From contig JBCAXJ010000100.1 in the NCBI GenBank assembly GCA_038534135.1, positions 1-12,380 on the forward strand: 12,380 nucleotides of DNA. The letters are read 5' to 3'. The stretch comes from Thermohalobaculum sp038534135 (GTDB taxonomy: Bacteria > Pseudomonadota > Alphaproteobacteria > Rhodobacterales > Rhodobacteraceae). The position numbers and the translations under genes are program-made. The notes below the pieces were generated by a model that ran no database searches, was not told where the DNA came from, and saw only the letters and a program-made list of their open reading frames with translations. Of this stretch, positions 1 through 7,262 are shown piece by piece; positions within the stretch are counted from its first letter, which is position 1; the number at the start of each line of letters is the position of its first letter.

Positions 1-274
1 CCCGACTAAATCGTAGACGTCAACTGTACCACGGATTCGACGATCGTGATCCCGGCCGCTGCGCGGTGGGTCCACGATTTTGATCGCAACCCGATCGATC
101 GCATTAAATGCGGCGCGGGTCACCAGTACGTATTGATGAAAACGAGAGATTTCCGAAAAATTTTTCTTTTAACGCTGTTTCTTGAGAGTTCGTTAAGTCC
201 TCTAAACAAAGATTTACCGAACAGCAGCGGCAATCGCCGCAGAACAGTACAATGGCTTTCTTCAGGAGTAAGCG
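1..274. other. Non-coding left end with AT-rich leader and small hairpins
   Basis: I see no recognisable gene here. Bases 100-112 form a perfect odd palindrome (CGCATT-A-AATGCG), which could be an operator but stands alone. Bases about 140-215 are clearly AT-richer than the rest of the window and would suit a promoter. TTGAGA at 182-187 is the best -35-like hexamer, but no good -10 follows at normal spacing. Bases 227-240 form a short hairpin (GCGGC, loop AATC, GCCGC) about 24 bases before the Shine-Dalgarno of the small ORF at 275. A GTG-started reading frame at 46-282 has no ribosome site and no family resemblance, so I do not call it. Confidence 0.4.
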
Positions 275-421
275 ATGTTTGACTTCGTTCCCCGTCTCGC
301 CACGGCACTCACCCGGTCCGAAGAGTGTGCGATCCTTCTCTGCCCCATCGACCTTCCGGACCTTGCGATACAGGACCTGCGGCCGGATGAGGGCCCGATA
401 AACATCGTCACCCTGGATTGA
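275..421 (+). CDS. Possible small protein, 48 residues, unknown function
   Basis: This is an ATG-started frame of 48 codons ending in TGA. It has a strong Shine-Dalgarno AGGAG at 264-268, six bases before the ATG, which is the main reason to call it. The predicted protein begins MFDFVPRLATAL and ends NIVTLD. It is acidic in its second half, with two cysteines (residues 18 and 23) in a short hydrophobic stretch (AILLCPIDLP), and has no signal peptide or full membrane span. I recognise no family. An AT-rich leader and a small hairpin lie upstream. No gene follows in an operon; the next gene, ridA, starts 432 bases later. It could be a genuine short protein, the 5' remnant of a longer lost gene, or chance. 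Confidence 0.4.
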   Translation: MFDFVPRLATALTRSEECAILLCPIDLPDLAIQDLRPDEGPINIVTLD

Positions 422-853
422 ACTGCTCAGCGTCGGAACCGATGCGCAGATGGTCGAGAGTTTTAAAAGAATTTTAGCGATTGAGCGGTAGAAGAGCGCC
501 CGCGAGCCGGGACCTCTGCAGCAGTCGCAGCGGTCCCGTCCCTGAGGAAGCGGTGTCATGATCGGGGTAGCGGCCCGGCGATGACGTCGCGATCAATGAT
601 CAAAATGCCCGTGGCAGCGCTGTCACATCTGGCACTTGGGCGGTTTAGCCCGGAATTGCCGACCCGAAGGGCTGCTATGTCGGGGATCCAATCCCCAGCA
701 CCCTTTCTCCCGAGGAATTGAGCCACGCGAACGCCGATCACGTCGTTCGCGCGGTCGCCCGTGTCCGGAAAGCGTATATCCTGTTGTTTGGGTTGCTGCG
801 AATCCGCTGGTGGCGATACTGGCGCGATTCCATTCAACTGCGGGGAGGATACG
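422..853. other. 432-base gap without a recognisable gene
   Basis: No frame on either strand gives a protein I recognise, and none has a convincing ribosome site apart from ridA's own at the right edge. The stretch contains TTTTAAAAGAATTTTAG (461-477), close to but not matching the TTAA-N7-TTAA CtrA pattern because the second half is TTAG. It also holds a strong hairpin at 508-538 (listed separately) and a short inverted repeat GGGGAT-CCA-ATCCCC near 678-692. The ridA promoter should lie in the right half, but I cannot pick clear -35 and -10 hexamers. Confidence 0.5.
508..538. other. Strong stem-loop in the intergenic region
   Basis: CGGGACC (508-514) pairs perfectly with GGTCCCG (532-538). 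After a one-base T/C mismatch, CTGC (516-519) pairs with GCAG (527-530), leaving a 7-base loop. That gives 11 base pairs, mostly GC. No T-run follows, so it is not a standard intrinsic terminator. It lies 87 bases after the stop of the small ORF and could shape the 3' end of that transcript, or be part of an unannotated RNA. Confidence 0.5.
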
Positions 854-1348
854 ATGACCGGCAAGATCGAAAGAAGACTCGAAGAGATGGGGATTGTGCT
901 CCCCGAGCCTCTCGTCCCGGTCGCGGACTACGTCCCCTTCGTTCAAACGGGCAATCTCGTCTTCGTCTCTGGCCAGATCCCGAAGGTCGGCGACGATATT
1001 CTGACCGGTCACCTGACCTCTGATGATCACGCGGTCGATGGAACAACTCCGCCGGGTTCTCAGTTCGACAAGGCTGTCGGTGCGGCGACTCTCTGCGCCG
1101 TCAACATTCTTTCTCAGGTCAAGGCGTGTGTCGGTGACCTCGACCAGGTCACCCGCGTTGTGAAGCTGACAGGTTTTGTCAACTGTGATCACACGTTCAT
1201 CCAGCAGCCGCAGATCATCAACGGTGCGTCTGGCCTGATGCTCGGCGTCTTCGGCGATGCTGGCCTGCACAGCCGTGCTGCGGTTGGCTCATCCAGTCTG
1301 CCGCTTGGCGTCCTTGTCGAGGTCGAAGGCGTGTTCGAGGTCGCATAA
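854..1348 (+). CDS. RidA family (YjgF/YER057c/UK114) protein
   Basis: This 164-residue protein has the RidA fold. Family members form soluble trimers that hydrolyse reactive enamine/imine intermediates from PLP enzymes to ketoacids, or act on related substrates. Visible signatures are FVQTGNLVFVSGQIPK (about 29-44), VTRVVKLTGFVN (99-110) and the C-terminal core SRAAVGSSSLPLGVLVEVEG (140-159). R141 matches the catalytic arginine (E. coli RidA R105) and E158 the conserved core glutamate. The chosen ATG has GGGGAGG at 842-848 just upstream, and the reading frame open further upstream is not family-like. The segment about 62-75 (DGTTPPGSQFDKAV) makes it roughly ten residues longer than the alphaproteobacterial relatives I remember. 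Its 3' end is only 11 bases from the end of the convergent racemase-fold gene. The exact substrate and Rid subgroup cannot be told from sequence alone. Confidence 0.9.
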   Translation: MTGKIERRLEEMGIVLPEPLVPVADYVPFVQTGNLVFVSGQIPKVGDDILTGHLTSDDHAVDGTTPPGSQFDKAVGAATLCAVNILSQVKACVGDLDQVTRVVKLTGFVNCDHTFIQQPQIINGASGLMLGVFGDAGLHSRAAVGSSSLPLGVLVEVEGVFEVA

Positions 1349-1349
1349 C

Positions 1350-1368
1350 CCGGAGTGCGTCAGTCCGG
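1350..1368. terminator. Possible shared hairpin between convergent genes
   Basis: CCGGA (1350-1354) pairs with TCCGG (1364-1368) around a 9-base loop. It spans the 11-base gap between the ridA stop and the stop of the leftward racemase-fold gene. A hairpin here could end transcription from both sides, but it has only five pairs and no T-run, so the call is weak. Confidence 0.25.
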
Positions 1369-2160
1369 AGACGCCGCGTCCTCCAGCAACCGCCCGTAGC
1401 CAACGATCGGCGTATCAAACCCTGTAAGCCCGAGGCACCGCCAAAGGCTTGCCTGGTTTGCCGTGACGACGGGTCGACCCAACGCACTCTCAATCGCATC
1501 GATAATGCCGACGCAGCGAAAGCCTGTCCCGGCAATCAAGACACCGTCGGCAGAGCCAGGGCAGGCGTCCCGGATCTGTTCCAGCAACAGGTCGGTCCGC
1601 TGCGCCATATGCATCCGGTTCGCGTAAAGATCCTGCGGTGCTACATCGGCCCAGCGTGCCTCCGGCACATGGCGCAAGCTGCCCGCAATGTTCAGCCCAT
1701 GGTGACCGAGATATCGGTCTGCAGCCCGCAACGCCGTGTCGCCGAACCAAGGTGGGATCACCAGAAACGGATTTCGAACGCCGAGTTGTTTCAACGCCTG
1801 CACACAGTCGGTACCGTTCGTCGTCACAGCAGTGTCCGAACCGACCCGTGCTGCAAGCTCCCGGGTTACCGCGTGGTCCCATCCTGGCCCGCCGATAATG
1901 CTGCTGGAGCTGTGAGCAAGCACAACTGCGGAGAGACCCATGGACGCGAACTGTGCGGCACCCCTTGCCAGATCATCCGACAGCGTGACCGCGTTTCGGT
2001 CGTCGGTCCACATTGCCCACGGTGTCCGGGCCGTCACCCGCGCTGCATGGACCGAGACACCGGGTGGCGCCATCGCCCACCACTCGGCTTCCGGGACCGA
2101 TTCTGCACCGACAATGAAGATCCCGAAGCGGGCATGCTCGCCCCAATTGTCGTTGCTCAT
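1360..2160 (-). CDS. Asp/Glu racemase-fold protein, maleate isomerase/arylmalonate decarboxylase-like
   Basis: This 266-residue soluble protein resembles the maleate cis-trans isomerase / arylmalonate decarboxylase / EutA branch of the Asp/Glu racemase superfamily. Its two half-domains each carry a family landmark. The first is GLSAVVLAHSSSSIIGG (75-91), the second DGVLIAGTGFRCVGIIDAIE (205-224), followed by LGRPVVTANQASLW (227-240). PPWFGD at 136-141 is also typical of one subgroup. The superfamily normally uses one catalytic cysteine in each half. Here those places appear to be serine (about S84) and glycine (G211), with the nearest cysteine at C216, so the usual two-cysteine chemistry may not apply. 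The ATG has no clear Shine-Dalgarno, but similarity begins within about ten residues. The gene follows the EVE gene by 28 bases, probably in one transcript. Substrate unknown. Confidence 0.75.
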   Translation of the reverse strand: MSNDNWGEHARFGIFIVGAESVPEAEWWAMAPPGVSVHAARVTARTPWAMWTDDRNAVTLSDDLARGAAQFASMGLSAVVLAHSSSSIIGGPGWDHAVTRELAARVGSDTAVTTNGTDCVQALKQLGVRNPFLVIPPWFGDTALRAADRYLGHHGLNIAGSLRHVPEARWADVAPQDLYANRMHMAQRTDLLLEQIRDACPGSADGVLIAGTGFRCVGIIDAIESALGRPVVTANQASLWRCLGLTGFDTPIVGYGRLLEDAASPD

Positions 2161-2188
2161 GCCGCGTGCTCGCGAACCGAATCCACGT

Positions 2189-2608
2189 TCAACCTTTGTA
2201 CCCCGTCATCTCACAGATCTTCTTCCATTCAGCTTCGCTCACCGGGACCACGGACAGCCGCGACTGTTTGATCAGCGCGAAGTTCTCCAGCGCGGGCTCG
2301 GCCTTGATCTCGGCCAGCGTCACCGGCGTCGGCACAGGTGCCACGGCACGAACATCGACACAGTCCCAGCGCGTATCATCCGTCGTCGAGTCGGGATGCG
2401 ACTCAGCGCAAATCTCGACGATCCCGACGATGCGCTTTTCGTTGACCGAGTGGTAGAAGAAGCCGAGATCGCCGATCTTCATCTCGCGCATGTTGTTGCG
2501 CGCCTGGTAGTTGCGGACCCCGTCCCACTCCTCGCCTGCATCGCCTTTGGCGACCTGATCGTCCCAGCCCCAGGTGTTCGGTTCGGATTTGAACAGCCAA
2601 TAGGCCAT
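2189..2608 (-). CDS. EVE domain protein
   Basis: This is a 139-residue single-domain EVE (PUA-like) protein. EVE domains are relatives of the eukaryotic YTH domain. They are thought to bind modified bases in nucleic acids and sometimes occur with restriction or tRNA-modification genes. The start MAYWLFKSEP, the segment WDGVRNYQARNNMREMKIGDLGFFYHS (28-54), the strand IVGIVEI (60-66) and the tail LIKQSRLSVVPVSEAEW are all typical, and the length is normal. Two ATGs are adjacent (2611 and 2608). GGAGG at 2614-2618 is only two bases from the first but five from the second, so I start at 2608. It lies 60 bases downstream of tsaD on the same strand. In related genomes I remember gpsA and a YciI-type gene between them; here they are absent. 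Confidence 0.9.
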   Translation of the reverse strand: MAYWLFKSEPNTWGWDDQVAKGDAGEEWDGVRNYQARNNMREMKIGDLGFFYHSVNEKRIVGIVEICAESHPDSTTDDTRWDCVDVRAVAPVPTPVTLAEIKAEPALENFALIKQSRLSVVPVSEAEWKKICEMTGYKG

Positions 2609-2668
2609 CATTGCCTCCAGAGATCTGCCTTCAAGCTACTTGGCGCGGATGTCCGCGCAGGGCAAGCC

Positions 2669-3766
2669 TCAGGCCTTGGCGCCGCGTTTGCCCGAGCCCA
2701 GCATCGGTCTTGCATCGGTGTCCAAAGGCCAGCGCGGGCGCGGGATCGCAGGCTCTCCGATCATGCCCGCGTCTAGGCGCTCCAACCCGGCCCAGGCGAT
2801 CATCGCTCCGTTGTCGGTGCACAGCTTCAATGGCGGGGCGATCAAACAGAAACCAGCCGCCTCCGCTTCTGCACGTAGGGCAGCACTCAGCGCCTTGTTG
2901 GCGGCGACACCGCCCGCGACGGCGATGACCGGTGCGGCGACGTCCAGATGGCGCTCGCGGAACACTGCCATCGCGCGCGCTGACTTTGAACCCAGCACGG
3001 CGGTGACGGCGTCTTGGAACCCAGAGCAGATGTCGGCGAGATCCTGAACGTAAAGCCCGCCCTGATCCGCGATCAGCGTATCGCGCGCCCGCAGAACGGC
3101 CGTCTTGAGGCCCGAGAATGACATATCGGCGCCGGGCCGGTCGATCAGCGGATGGGGAAACTTGAACCGCGCCGCATTGCCGTCACGGGCGCGGCGTTCA
3201 ACTTCGGGGCCGCCGGGAAACCCCAATCCCAGCATCTTGGCGATCTTGTCAAAAGCCTCGCCCGGCGCATCGTCGATCGTACCGCCGAGTCTTCTATAAG
3301 ACCCTAGGGCCTCGACCGACAGGAACTGGCAGTGGCCGCCCGAGACCAGAAGCAGCAGGAACGGATAGCACACCGCATCGGTCAGGCGCGGCGTCAGCGC
3401 GTGGCCTTCCAGATGATTTACGGCAATCAGTGGCAAGCCCGTCCCAGCCGCGATCCCGCGCGCTGTCATGACACCTGCCATCACGCCGCCGATCAGGCCC
3501 GGCCCGGCGGTCACCGCAATCGCGTCCAGATCCGGTAACCCCAGATCCGCCTCTGCCAATGCCTGCTCGACCACCAGATCGGCACGCTCGGCATGGGCGC
3601 GCGCGGCGATCTCGGGCACCACGCCGCCATAGCGCGCGTGCAGGACTTCCTGCCCGAAGATCACGTTTGATAGAATCTCACCCGGCGCATCCGGGATCCC
3701 GCACACGACCGCTGCTGCGGTCTCATCGCAGCTCGCCTCGAGCCCGAGGACTGTCAACTTTTTCAT
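2669..3766 (-). CDS. tsaD: tRNA N6-threonylcarbamoyladenosine transferase TsaD
   Basis: TsaD transfers the threonylcarbamoyl group from TC-AMP to A37 of ANN-decoding tRNAs, working in the cytoplasm with TsaB and TsaE. The 365-residue protein shows the family landmarks in order: LGLEASCDETAAAVV (7-21), YGGVVPEIAARAH (46-58), the metal-binding HLEGH (H118 and H122), LLVSGGH (139-145), DDAPGEAFDKIAKMLGLGFPGGP (165-187), SFSGLKT (216-222), AGGVAANKAL (284-293) and LCTDNGAMIAWAG (315-327), with metal ligand D318, then RPRWPLD. The frame stays open upstream, but MKKLTVLGLEASCDET is the natural start and has AGG seven bases before it. It diverges from hemC across 79 bases and leads the leftward set with the EVE and racemase-fold genes. 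All key residues are present. Confidence 0.97.
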   Translation of the reverse strand: MKKLTVLGLEASCDETAAAVVCGIPDAPGEILSNVIFGQEVLHARYGGVVPEIAARAHAERADLVVEQALAEADLGLPDLDAIAVTAGPGLIGGVMAGVMTARGIAAGTGLPLIAVNHLEGHALTPRLTDAVCYPFLLLLVSGGHCQFLSVEALGSYRRLGGTIDDAPGEAFDKIAKMLGLGFPGGPEVERRARDGNAARFKFPHPLIDRPGADMSFSGLKTAVLRARDTLIADQGGLYVQDLADICSGFQDAVTAVLGSKSARAMAVFRERHLDVAAPVIAVAGGVAANKALSAALRAEAEAAGFCLIAPPLKLCTDNGAMIAWAGLERLDAGMIGEPAIPRPRWPLDTDARPMLGSGKRGAKA

Positions 3767-3785
3767 ACACGTGCCTGTCACGAGA

Positions 3786-3814
3786 TTGCGCTCACCCGCG
3801 CCGCCCCTTACTAA
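3786..3814 (+). promoter_or_regulatory. Candidate hemC promoter
   Basis: In the 79-base tsaD/hemC divergent region, TTGCGC (3786-3791) and TACTAA (3809-3814) are separated by 17 bases. This would place transcription about 25 bases before the hemC start. Each hexamer matches the sigma-70 consensus at only three of six positions. Spacing and position are the main support. Confidence 0.3.
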
Positions 3815-3845
3815 GGACGCGAAAGAGAACACGGAAGTCCCAATC

Positions 3846-4781
3846 ATGACCCTGCCGTCGCCGGACCAGCCGCTGAAGATCGGCACCCGCGGATCGCCAC
3901 TTGCGCTCGCTCAGGCCTACGAGACGCGCGACAGGCTGATGGCGGCACACGGCCTGCCCGAAGCCGCCTTCGAGGTCGATGTGATCCAGACAACCGGCGA
4001 CCAGGTACAGGACCGCGCACTGTCCGAGATCGGCGGCAAGGGGCTCTTCACCAAAGAGATCGAGGAAAAACTCGCCGACGGCCGCATCCACATTGCTGTG
4101 CACTCGATGAAGGACATGCCGACGGTGCTGCCCGACGGGCTGATCATTGCGTGCCTGCTTCCACGCGAAGATGTGCGTGATGCTTTCGTCAGCGACCGGC
4201 ACGAGACGATTGGCGATTTACCGCAAGGGGCAACGGTCGGTTCGTCTTCTTTGCGGCGCCGGGCGCAGCTTCTCAATCGACGCCCTGACCTCAACGTGGT
4301 CGAGTTCCGGGGGAATGTGCAGACACGGCTGCGCAAACTGTCCGAGGGCGTTGCCGAAGCGACCTTCCTTGCGGCGGCTGGCTTGCGCCGCTTGGGCCAC
4401 GCCGATCTGGCCGCACGCGCGATCTCGACGGACGAGATGCTGCCTGCCGTCGCGCAAGGGGCGATCGGGATCGAGTGCCGGGAAGGCAATGCTGCGGTGC
4501 GTGACCTGCTTGAAGCGATCCACGACGGGCCAACAGCATCTCGTCTGGCCGCCGAGCGTGCGTTTCTCGCCGGGCTCGACGGGTCGTGCCGCACACCAAT
4601 CGGGGGGCTCGCAGAACTCGACGGTGACGTAGTCGAGTTTCGCGGAGAGATCATCCGGCCTGACGGGTCCGAGCGCCTGACCGTCGCGCGAAACGGCACG
4701 GCCTCGGACGCGGCTGCAATGGGTTCGGACGCGGCGCAGGAGTTGCGCGGACGTGGCGGGCTCGACTTCTTCAAGATCTGA
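3846..4781 (+). CDS. hemC: Hydroxymethylbilane synthase (porphobilinogen deaminase)
   Basis: HemC joins four porphobilinogen molecules into hydroxymethylbilane in the cytoplasm, using a dipyrromethane cofactor bound to a cysteine. The 311-residue protein, of normal length, has KIGTRGSPLALAQA (11-24), the loop GGKGLFTKEIEEKL (63-76), HSMKDMP (86-92) with catalytic D90, SSSLRRRAQLL (133-143) and FRGNVQTRLRKL (154-165) with the substrate-binding arginines, and LAGLDGSCRTPIGG (241-254) with cofactor attachment site C248. I chose the ATG at 3846 because GGAAG lies at 3833-3837, eight bases upstream, and homology starts soon after. The open frame running further up overlaps the promoter region. hemD follows after six bases, so the two are surely cotranscribed. 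The protein looks fully functional. Confidence 0.97.
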   Translation: MTLPSPDQPLKIGTRGSPLALAQAYETRDRLMAAHGLPEAAFEVDVIQTTGDQVQDRALSEIGGKGLFTKEIEEKLADGRIHIAVHSMKDMPTVLPDGLIIACLLPREDVRDAFVSDRHETIGDLPQGATVGSSSLRRRAQLLNRRPDLNVVEFRGNVQTRLRKLSEGVAEATFLAAAGLRRLGHADLAARAISTDEMLPAVAQGAIGIECREGNAAVRDLLEAIHDGPTASRLAAERAFLAGLDGSCRTPIGGLAELDGDVVEFRGEIIRPDGSERLTVARNGTASDAAAMGSDAAQELRGRGGLDFFKI

Positions 4782-4787
4782 GACCGC

Positions 4788-5489
4788 GTGACGGTTCTGC
4801 TGACACGCCCGGTCGCCGACAGTGATCGGATTGCAGCAACGCTTGCTTCTCATGGCATCGAGACCCTGATCTGGCCACTCACCCGGATCGAGATCATCGC
4901 GACCGACATTCACCTGACGGATGACACCGAAGCCATCGTGTTCTCGTCAGCCAACGGGGTCCGTGGCTTCGCCGCGACCTGCGCCCGCCGCGATCTGGCA
5001 GCGCTCTGCGTTGGTCGACGCACCGCCGAGTTGGCAGGTGAGCACGGGTTTTCGGATGTGCGCGACGCGGATGGCGCCTTTCAAGACTTGGTCGATCTCG
5101 TCGTTCGAACTGCTCGGCGCCGCGTTGCCTACGCGCGCGGGGAAACCGTCTCCGGTAACCTGTCAGCATGTCTGATCCCGCATGACATCGATTGTGACGA
5201 GCACATTGTCTATCGGACGCTACAGGCTGAAGAACCGCCAGATGACGTCGCCTGTGCCTTTATGGAGCAACGCATGGACGTTGTGACGATCTGGTCGACG
5301 CGCAATGCGCATGTTCTGGCCGATTCGTTGACAGCGCGCGAAGACTGGCGACTCGACAGGACCGTCCTTGTCGCTATTTCCGAGAGTGCGGCTGAACCGC
5401 TTGCGAAGGCGGGTTTTGGCCGGATTGCCGTCGCATCGCGGCCCAATGCCACGGAGATGATTGCTGAGATTTGTGTTGCGGTGCGATAA
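4788..5489 (+). CDS. hemD: Uroporphyrinogen-III synthase
   Basis: HemD closes and inverts ring D of hydroxymethylbilane to give uroporphyrinogen III, the branch point to haem, sirohaem, cobalamin and (bacterio)chlorophyll. The 233-residue protein follows hemC by six bases. Sequence conservation in HemD is always weak, but the expected segments are present: VLLTRP at the N-terminus, VFSSANGVRGFA (51-62), the conserved tyrosine in VYRT (141-144, Y142), TIWSTRNAHVLADSL (167-181) and VAISESAAEPLAKAGF (195-210). The start is GTG with no strong Shine-Dalgarno, which suggests translation coupled to hemC. Context and motifs together make the call firm. Confidence 0.92.
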   Translation: MTVLLTRPVADSDRIAATLASHGIETLIWPLTRIEIIATDIHLTDDTEAIVFSSANGVRGFAATCARRDLAALCVGRRTAELAGEHGFSDVRDADGAFQDLVDLVVRTARRRVAYARGETVSGNLSACLIPHDIDCDEHIVYRTLQAEEPPDDVACAFMEQRMDVVTIWSTRNAHVLADSLTAREDWRLDRTVLVAISESAAEPLAKAGFGRIAVASRPNATEMIAEICVAVR

Positions 5490-5590
5490 AACCTGCTCGA
5501 CGCTGATTGTGCTGGCGGTGTCGTGACAATACCATAGGTTCAGTCCAAGACCGGGCGCGGTCGACGAAAGATGCCTGACAGGAGTCCCGG

Positions 5591-7252
5591 ATGAACAACC
5601 CGTCCAATCCGAATGACGACAAGGAAACCGCGCAAGAGCCTGAGGCACCTCAGGAGCCTGAAGTCAATGACGCGCCGGAACAGGAACCTGAAGCGGCCTC
5701 GGCCGAGGCCGATCGTGATGATCAGCCGGTCGACGAGACGCATCATGCGGATCACGACACGCACGCAGAACATCATCATGATGAAGACGCCCGGCAGGGA
5801 GGCGGGTTTGCCGCCACGGTGCTCAAGTACCTGTTAATCATCCTGGCGATCTTCGGGCTCTCGCTCTGGCTCGTGCCCAAGACAGCTCCGCACCTGCCGA
5901 CCAGCATCGCCAAGCACATCATACCGCAACAGGCCGTCATGGATGAGCGTTTTGCTGCGATCGAGGCGCAGGTCGGCTCTGCGGCAGAGACTGGCGTTGT
6001 CACGGAACTCGTCCAACAGGTGGCCGATCTAACACAACGGCTGGAGACGGCCGAGGCAGCCCTTGCAACGGCGCAAGACGACGTTGCGGCGGCGCGCTCT
6101 GCGGCGGAGGCCTCGGCAGGAGCAGCAACCGCATCCGGAGTGGCCGAGTCCGTGGTCACCGACGCACAGGCCGCCGCGATCGAGGCAGCCCAAGCCGCCG
6201 AGATAGCGACGAATGCGGCGACCGAGGCTGGCAAGGTCGCATCCGCGGCGACACGCGATGTGGCGTCCCTGTCCCGGCAAATGACAAGCTACGAGGCCCG
6301 GATGGCGACCTTGCGCTCGGAGGTGGAAGCTGTCGGTGAGAACCTGACTGCCGCTGCGGCCGAGGGCAGCGATGCCTCGAGCGCCGAGATCACGGCAGCT
6401 TTTGCAGCGCTCAAGGCGAAAGTCGACACGCTCGCAGCGGCGCAACCGGACACGTCGGTCTTCATGCCGCGTGAAGAGATGAACACGTTCACGACTCATG
6501 ACGACCTGCGCTCGGCGCGCACGGCGCTGGGGGCGGATCTCGAAGCGGCGATCTCTGCGTTGCCGGAAGGCGGGGCGCTCGCAACGACAGCAGCGCTCGC
6601 GGATGTTCGAAGCTCGATCGACACCAAGTTGGGCGAGGTCGGCGCGCAGATCACCGATCTTTCCGCAAAGTCGGATGCAGCGGCGGCGGCGGCGGCAGAG
6701 GCCAAGGCAGCGGCTGATCAGGCTGTCAGCACAGTCGACGATGCCATCCAGAACGCCTCGCTCAAGGCCGCGGCAGCTGCGCTGAGCAGTCAGATGGCCA
6801 ACGGCGCCCCCTTCGCACGGTCGCTGGACGAGATCGTCGCTCTGACCGGGGGGCAAGCTCCCGAGGCGCTCTCGTCCGTGGCCGCCAGCGGTGTGAAGAC
6901 GCTCGATACGCTGACGCGCGCGTTCACCGGTCTGGCCCGCGACGCAATCAAGGCCGACCTCAGAGCTGGCTCCGACGGCAGCGCTCTCGGTCAGGCAACG
7001 GCACGCGTCGAGTCCTTGTTTGCAGGTCGTCCGAAGGATGCCGCCGAAGGCGACGATGCCGCTGCCATCGTGTCACGGATCGAAGCCAGCTTGCGCGACG
7101 GCGATCTGCCGGGTGCGCTTGGCGAGGCTGACGGGCTGTCGGATGCGGCAAAATCCGTTCTGGGCGGTTGGTTGCAGGATGCGCGGGCCCGCGTGGACGC
7201 TGACGACGCGGCGGCCGCGTTGGTCGGCGGTATTCTCGGATCGCAGGGTTGA
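5591..7252 (+). CDS. Mitofilin-like inner-membrane protein (COG4223 family)
   Basis: This 553-residue protein has the layout of alphaproteobacterial mitofilin/Mic60-like proteins, thought to shape inner-membrane invaginations. In order it has an acidic cytoplasmic tail with QEPE repeated at 15-18, 21-24 and 31-34, then a histidine-rich stretch (seven His between 51 and 63). One membrane helix follows at about 73-95 (FAATVLKYLLIILAIFGLSLWLV). A long alanine/glutamate-rich coiled-coil region spans about 115-390. The C-terminal mitofilin-type domain is about 400-550, with PFARSLDEIVAL, LRAGSDGSALGQATARVESLF and a final GGILGSQG. AGGAG at 5580-5584 sits six bases before the ATG. A 101-base gap from hemD could hold a weak promoter. 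hemY starts 10 bases downstream. A run of GCG repeats near 6678-6700 encodes an alanine tract. The link to haem synthesis rests on gene order; the exact role is unproven. Confidence 0.85.
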   Translation: MNNPSNPNDDKETAQEPEAPQEPEVNDAPEQEPEAASAEADRDDQPVDETHHADHDTHAEHHHDEDARQGGGFAATVLKYLLIILAIFGLSLWLVPKTAPHLPTSIAKHIIPQQAVMDERFAAIEAQVGSAAETGVVTELVQQVADLTQRLETAEAALATAQDDVAAARSAAEASAGAATASGVAESVVTDAQAAAIEAAQAAEIATNAATEAGKVASAATRDVASLSRQMTSYEARMATLRSEVEAVGENLTAAAAEGSDASSAEITAAFAALKAKVDTLAAAQPDTSVFMPREEMNTFTTHDDLRSARTALGADLEAAISALPEGGALATTAALADVRSSIDTKLGEVGAQITDLSAKSDAAAAAAAEAKAAADQAVSTVDDAIQNASLKAAAAALSSQMANGAPFARSLDEIVALTGGQAPEALSSVAASGVKTLDTLTRAFTGLARDAIKADLRAGSDGSALGQATARVESLFAGRPKDAAEGDDAAAIVSRIEASLRDGDLPGALGEADGLSDAAKSVLGGWLQDARARVDADDAAAALVGGILGSQG

Positions 7253-7262
7253 GGAGACGACC

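Noticed and set aside
463..477. CtrA-like site TTAA-N7-TTAG
   Set aside because: The second half is TTAG rather than TTAA, it is within a plain AT-rich run, and no cell-cycle gene is next to it.
104..559. 151-codon minus-strand frame over the left intergenic region
   Set aside because: No ribosome site, no family resemblance and irregular composition across the AT-rich leader.
640..700. Possible tRNA-like fragment around the GGGGAT-CCA-ATCCCC repeat
   Set aside because: The 3-base loop is too short for a T-arm, and no acceptor, D or anticodon arms can be fitted around it.
1609..2776. Long plus-strand frames opposite the racemase-fold, EVE and tsaD genes
   Set aside because: They are antisense shadows with no ribosome sites and no recognisable domains; the minus-strand genes are unambiguous.
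6678..6700. Short GCG repeat run
   Set aside because: It simply encodes an alanine tract in the coiled-coil region of the mitofilin-like protein.
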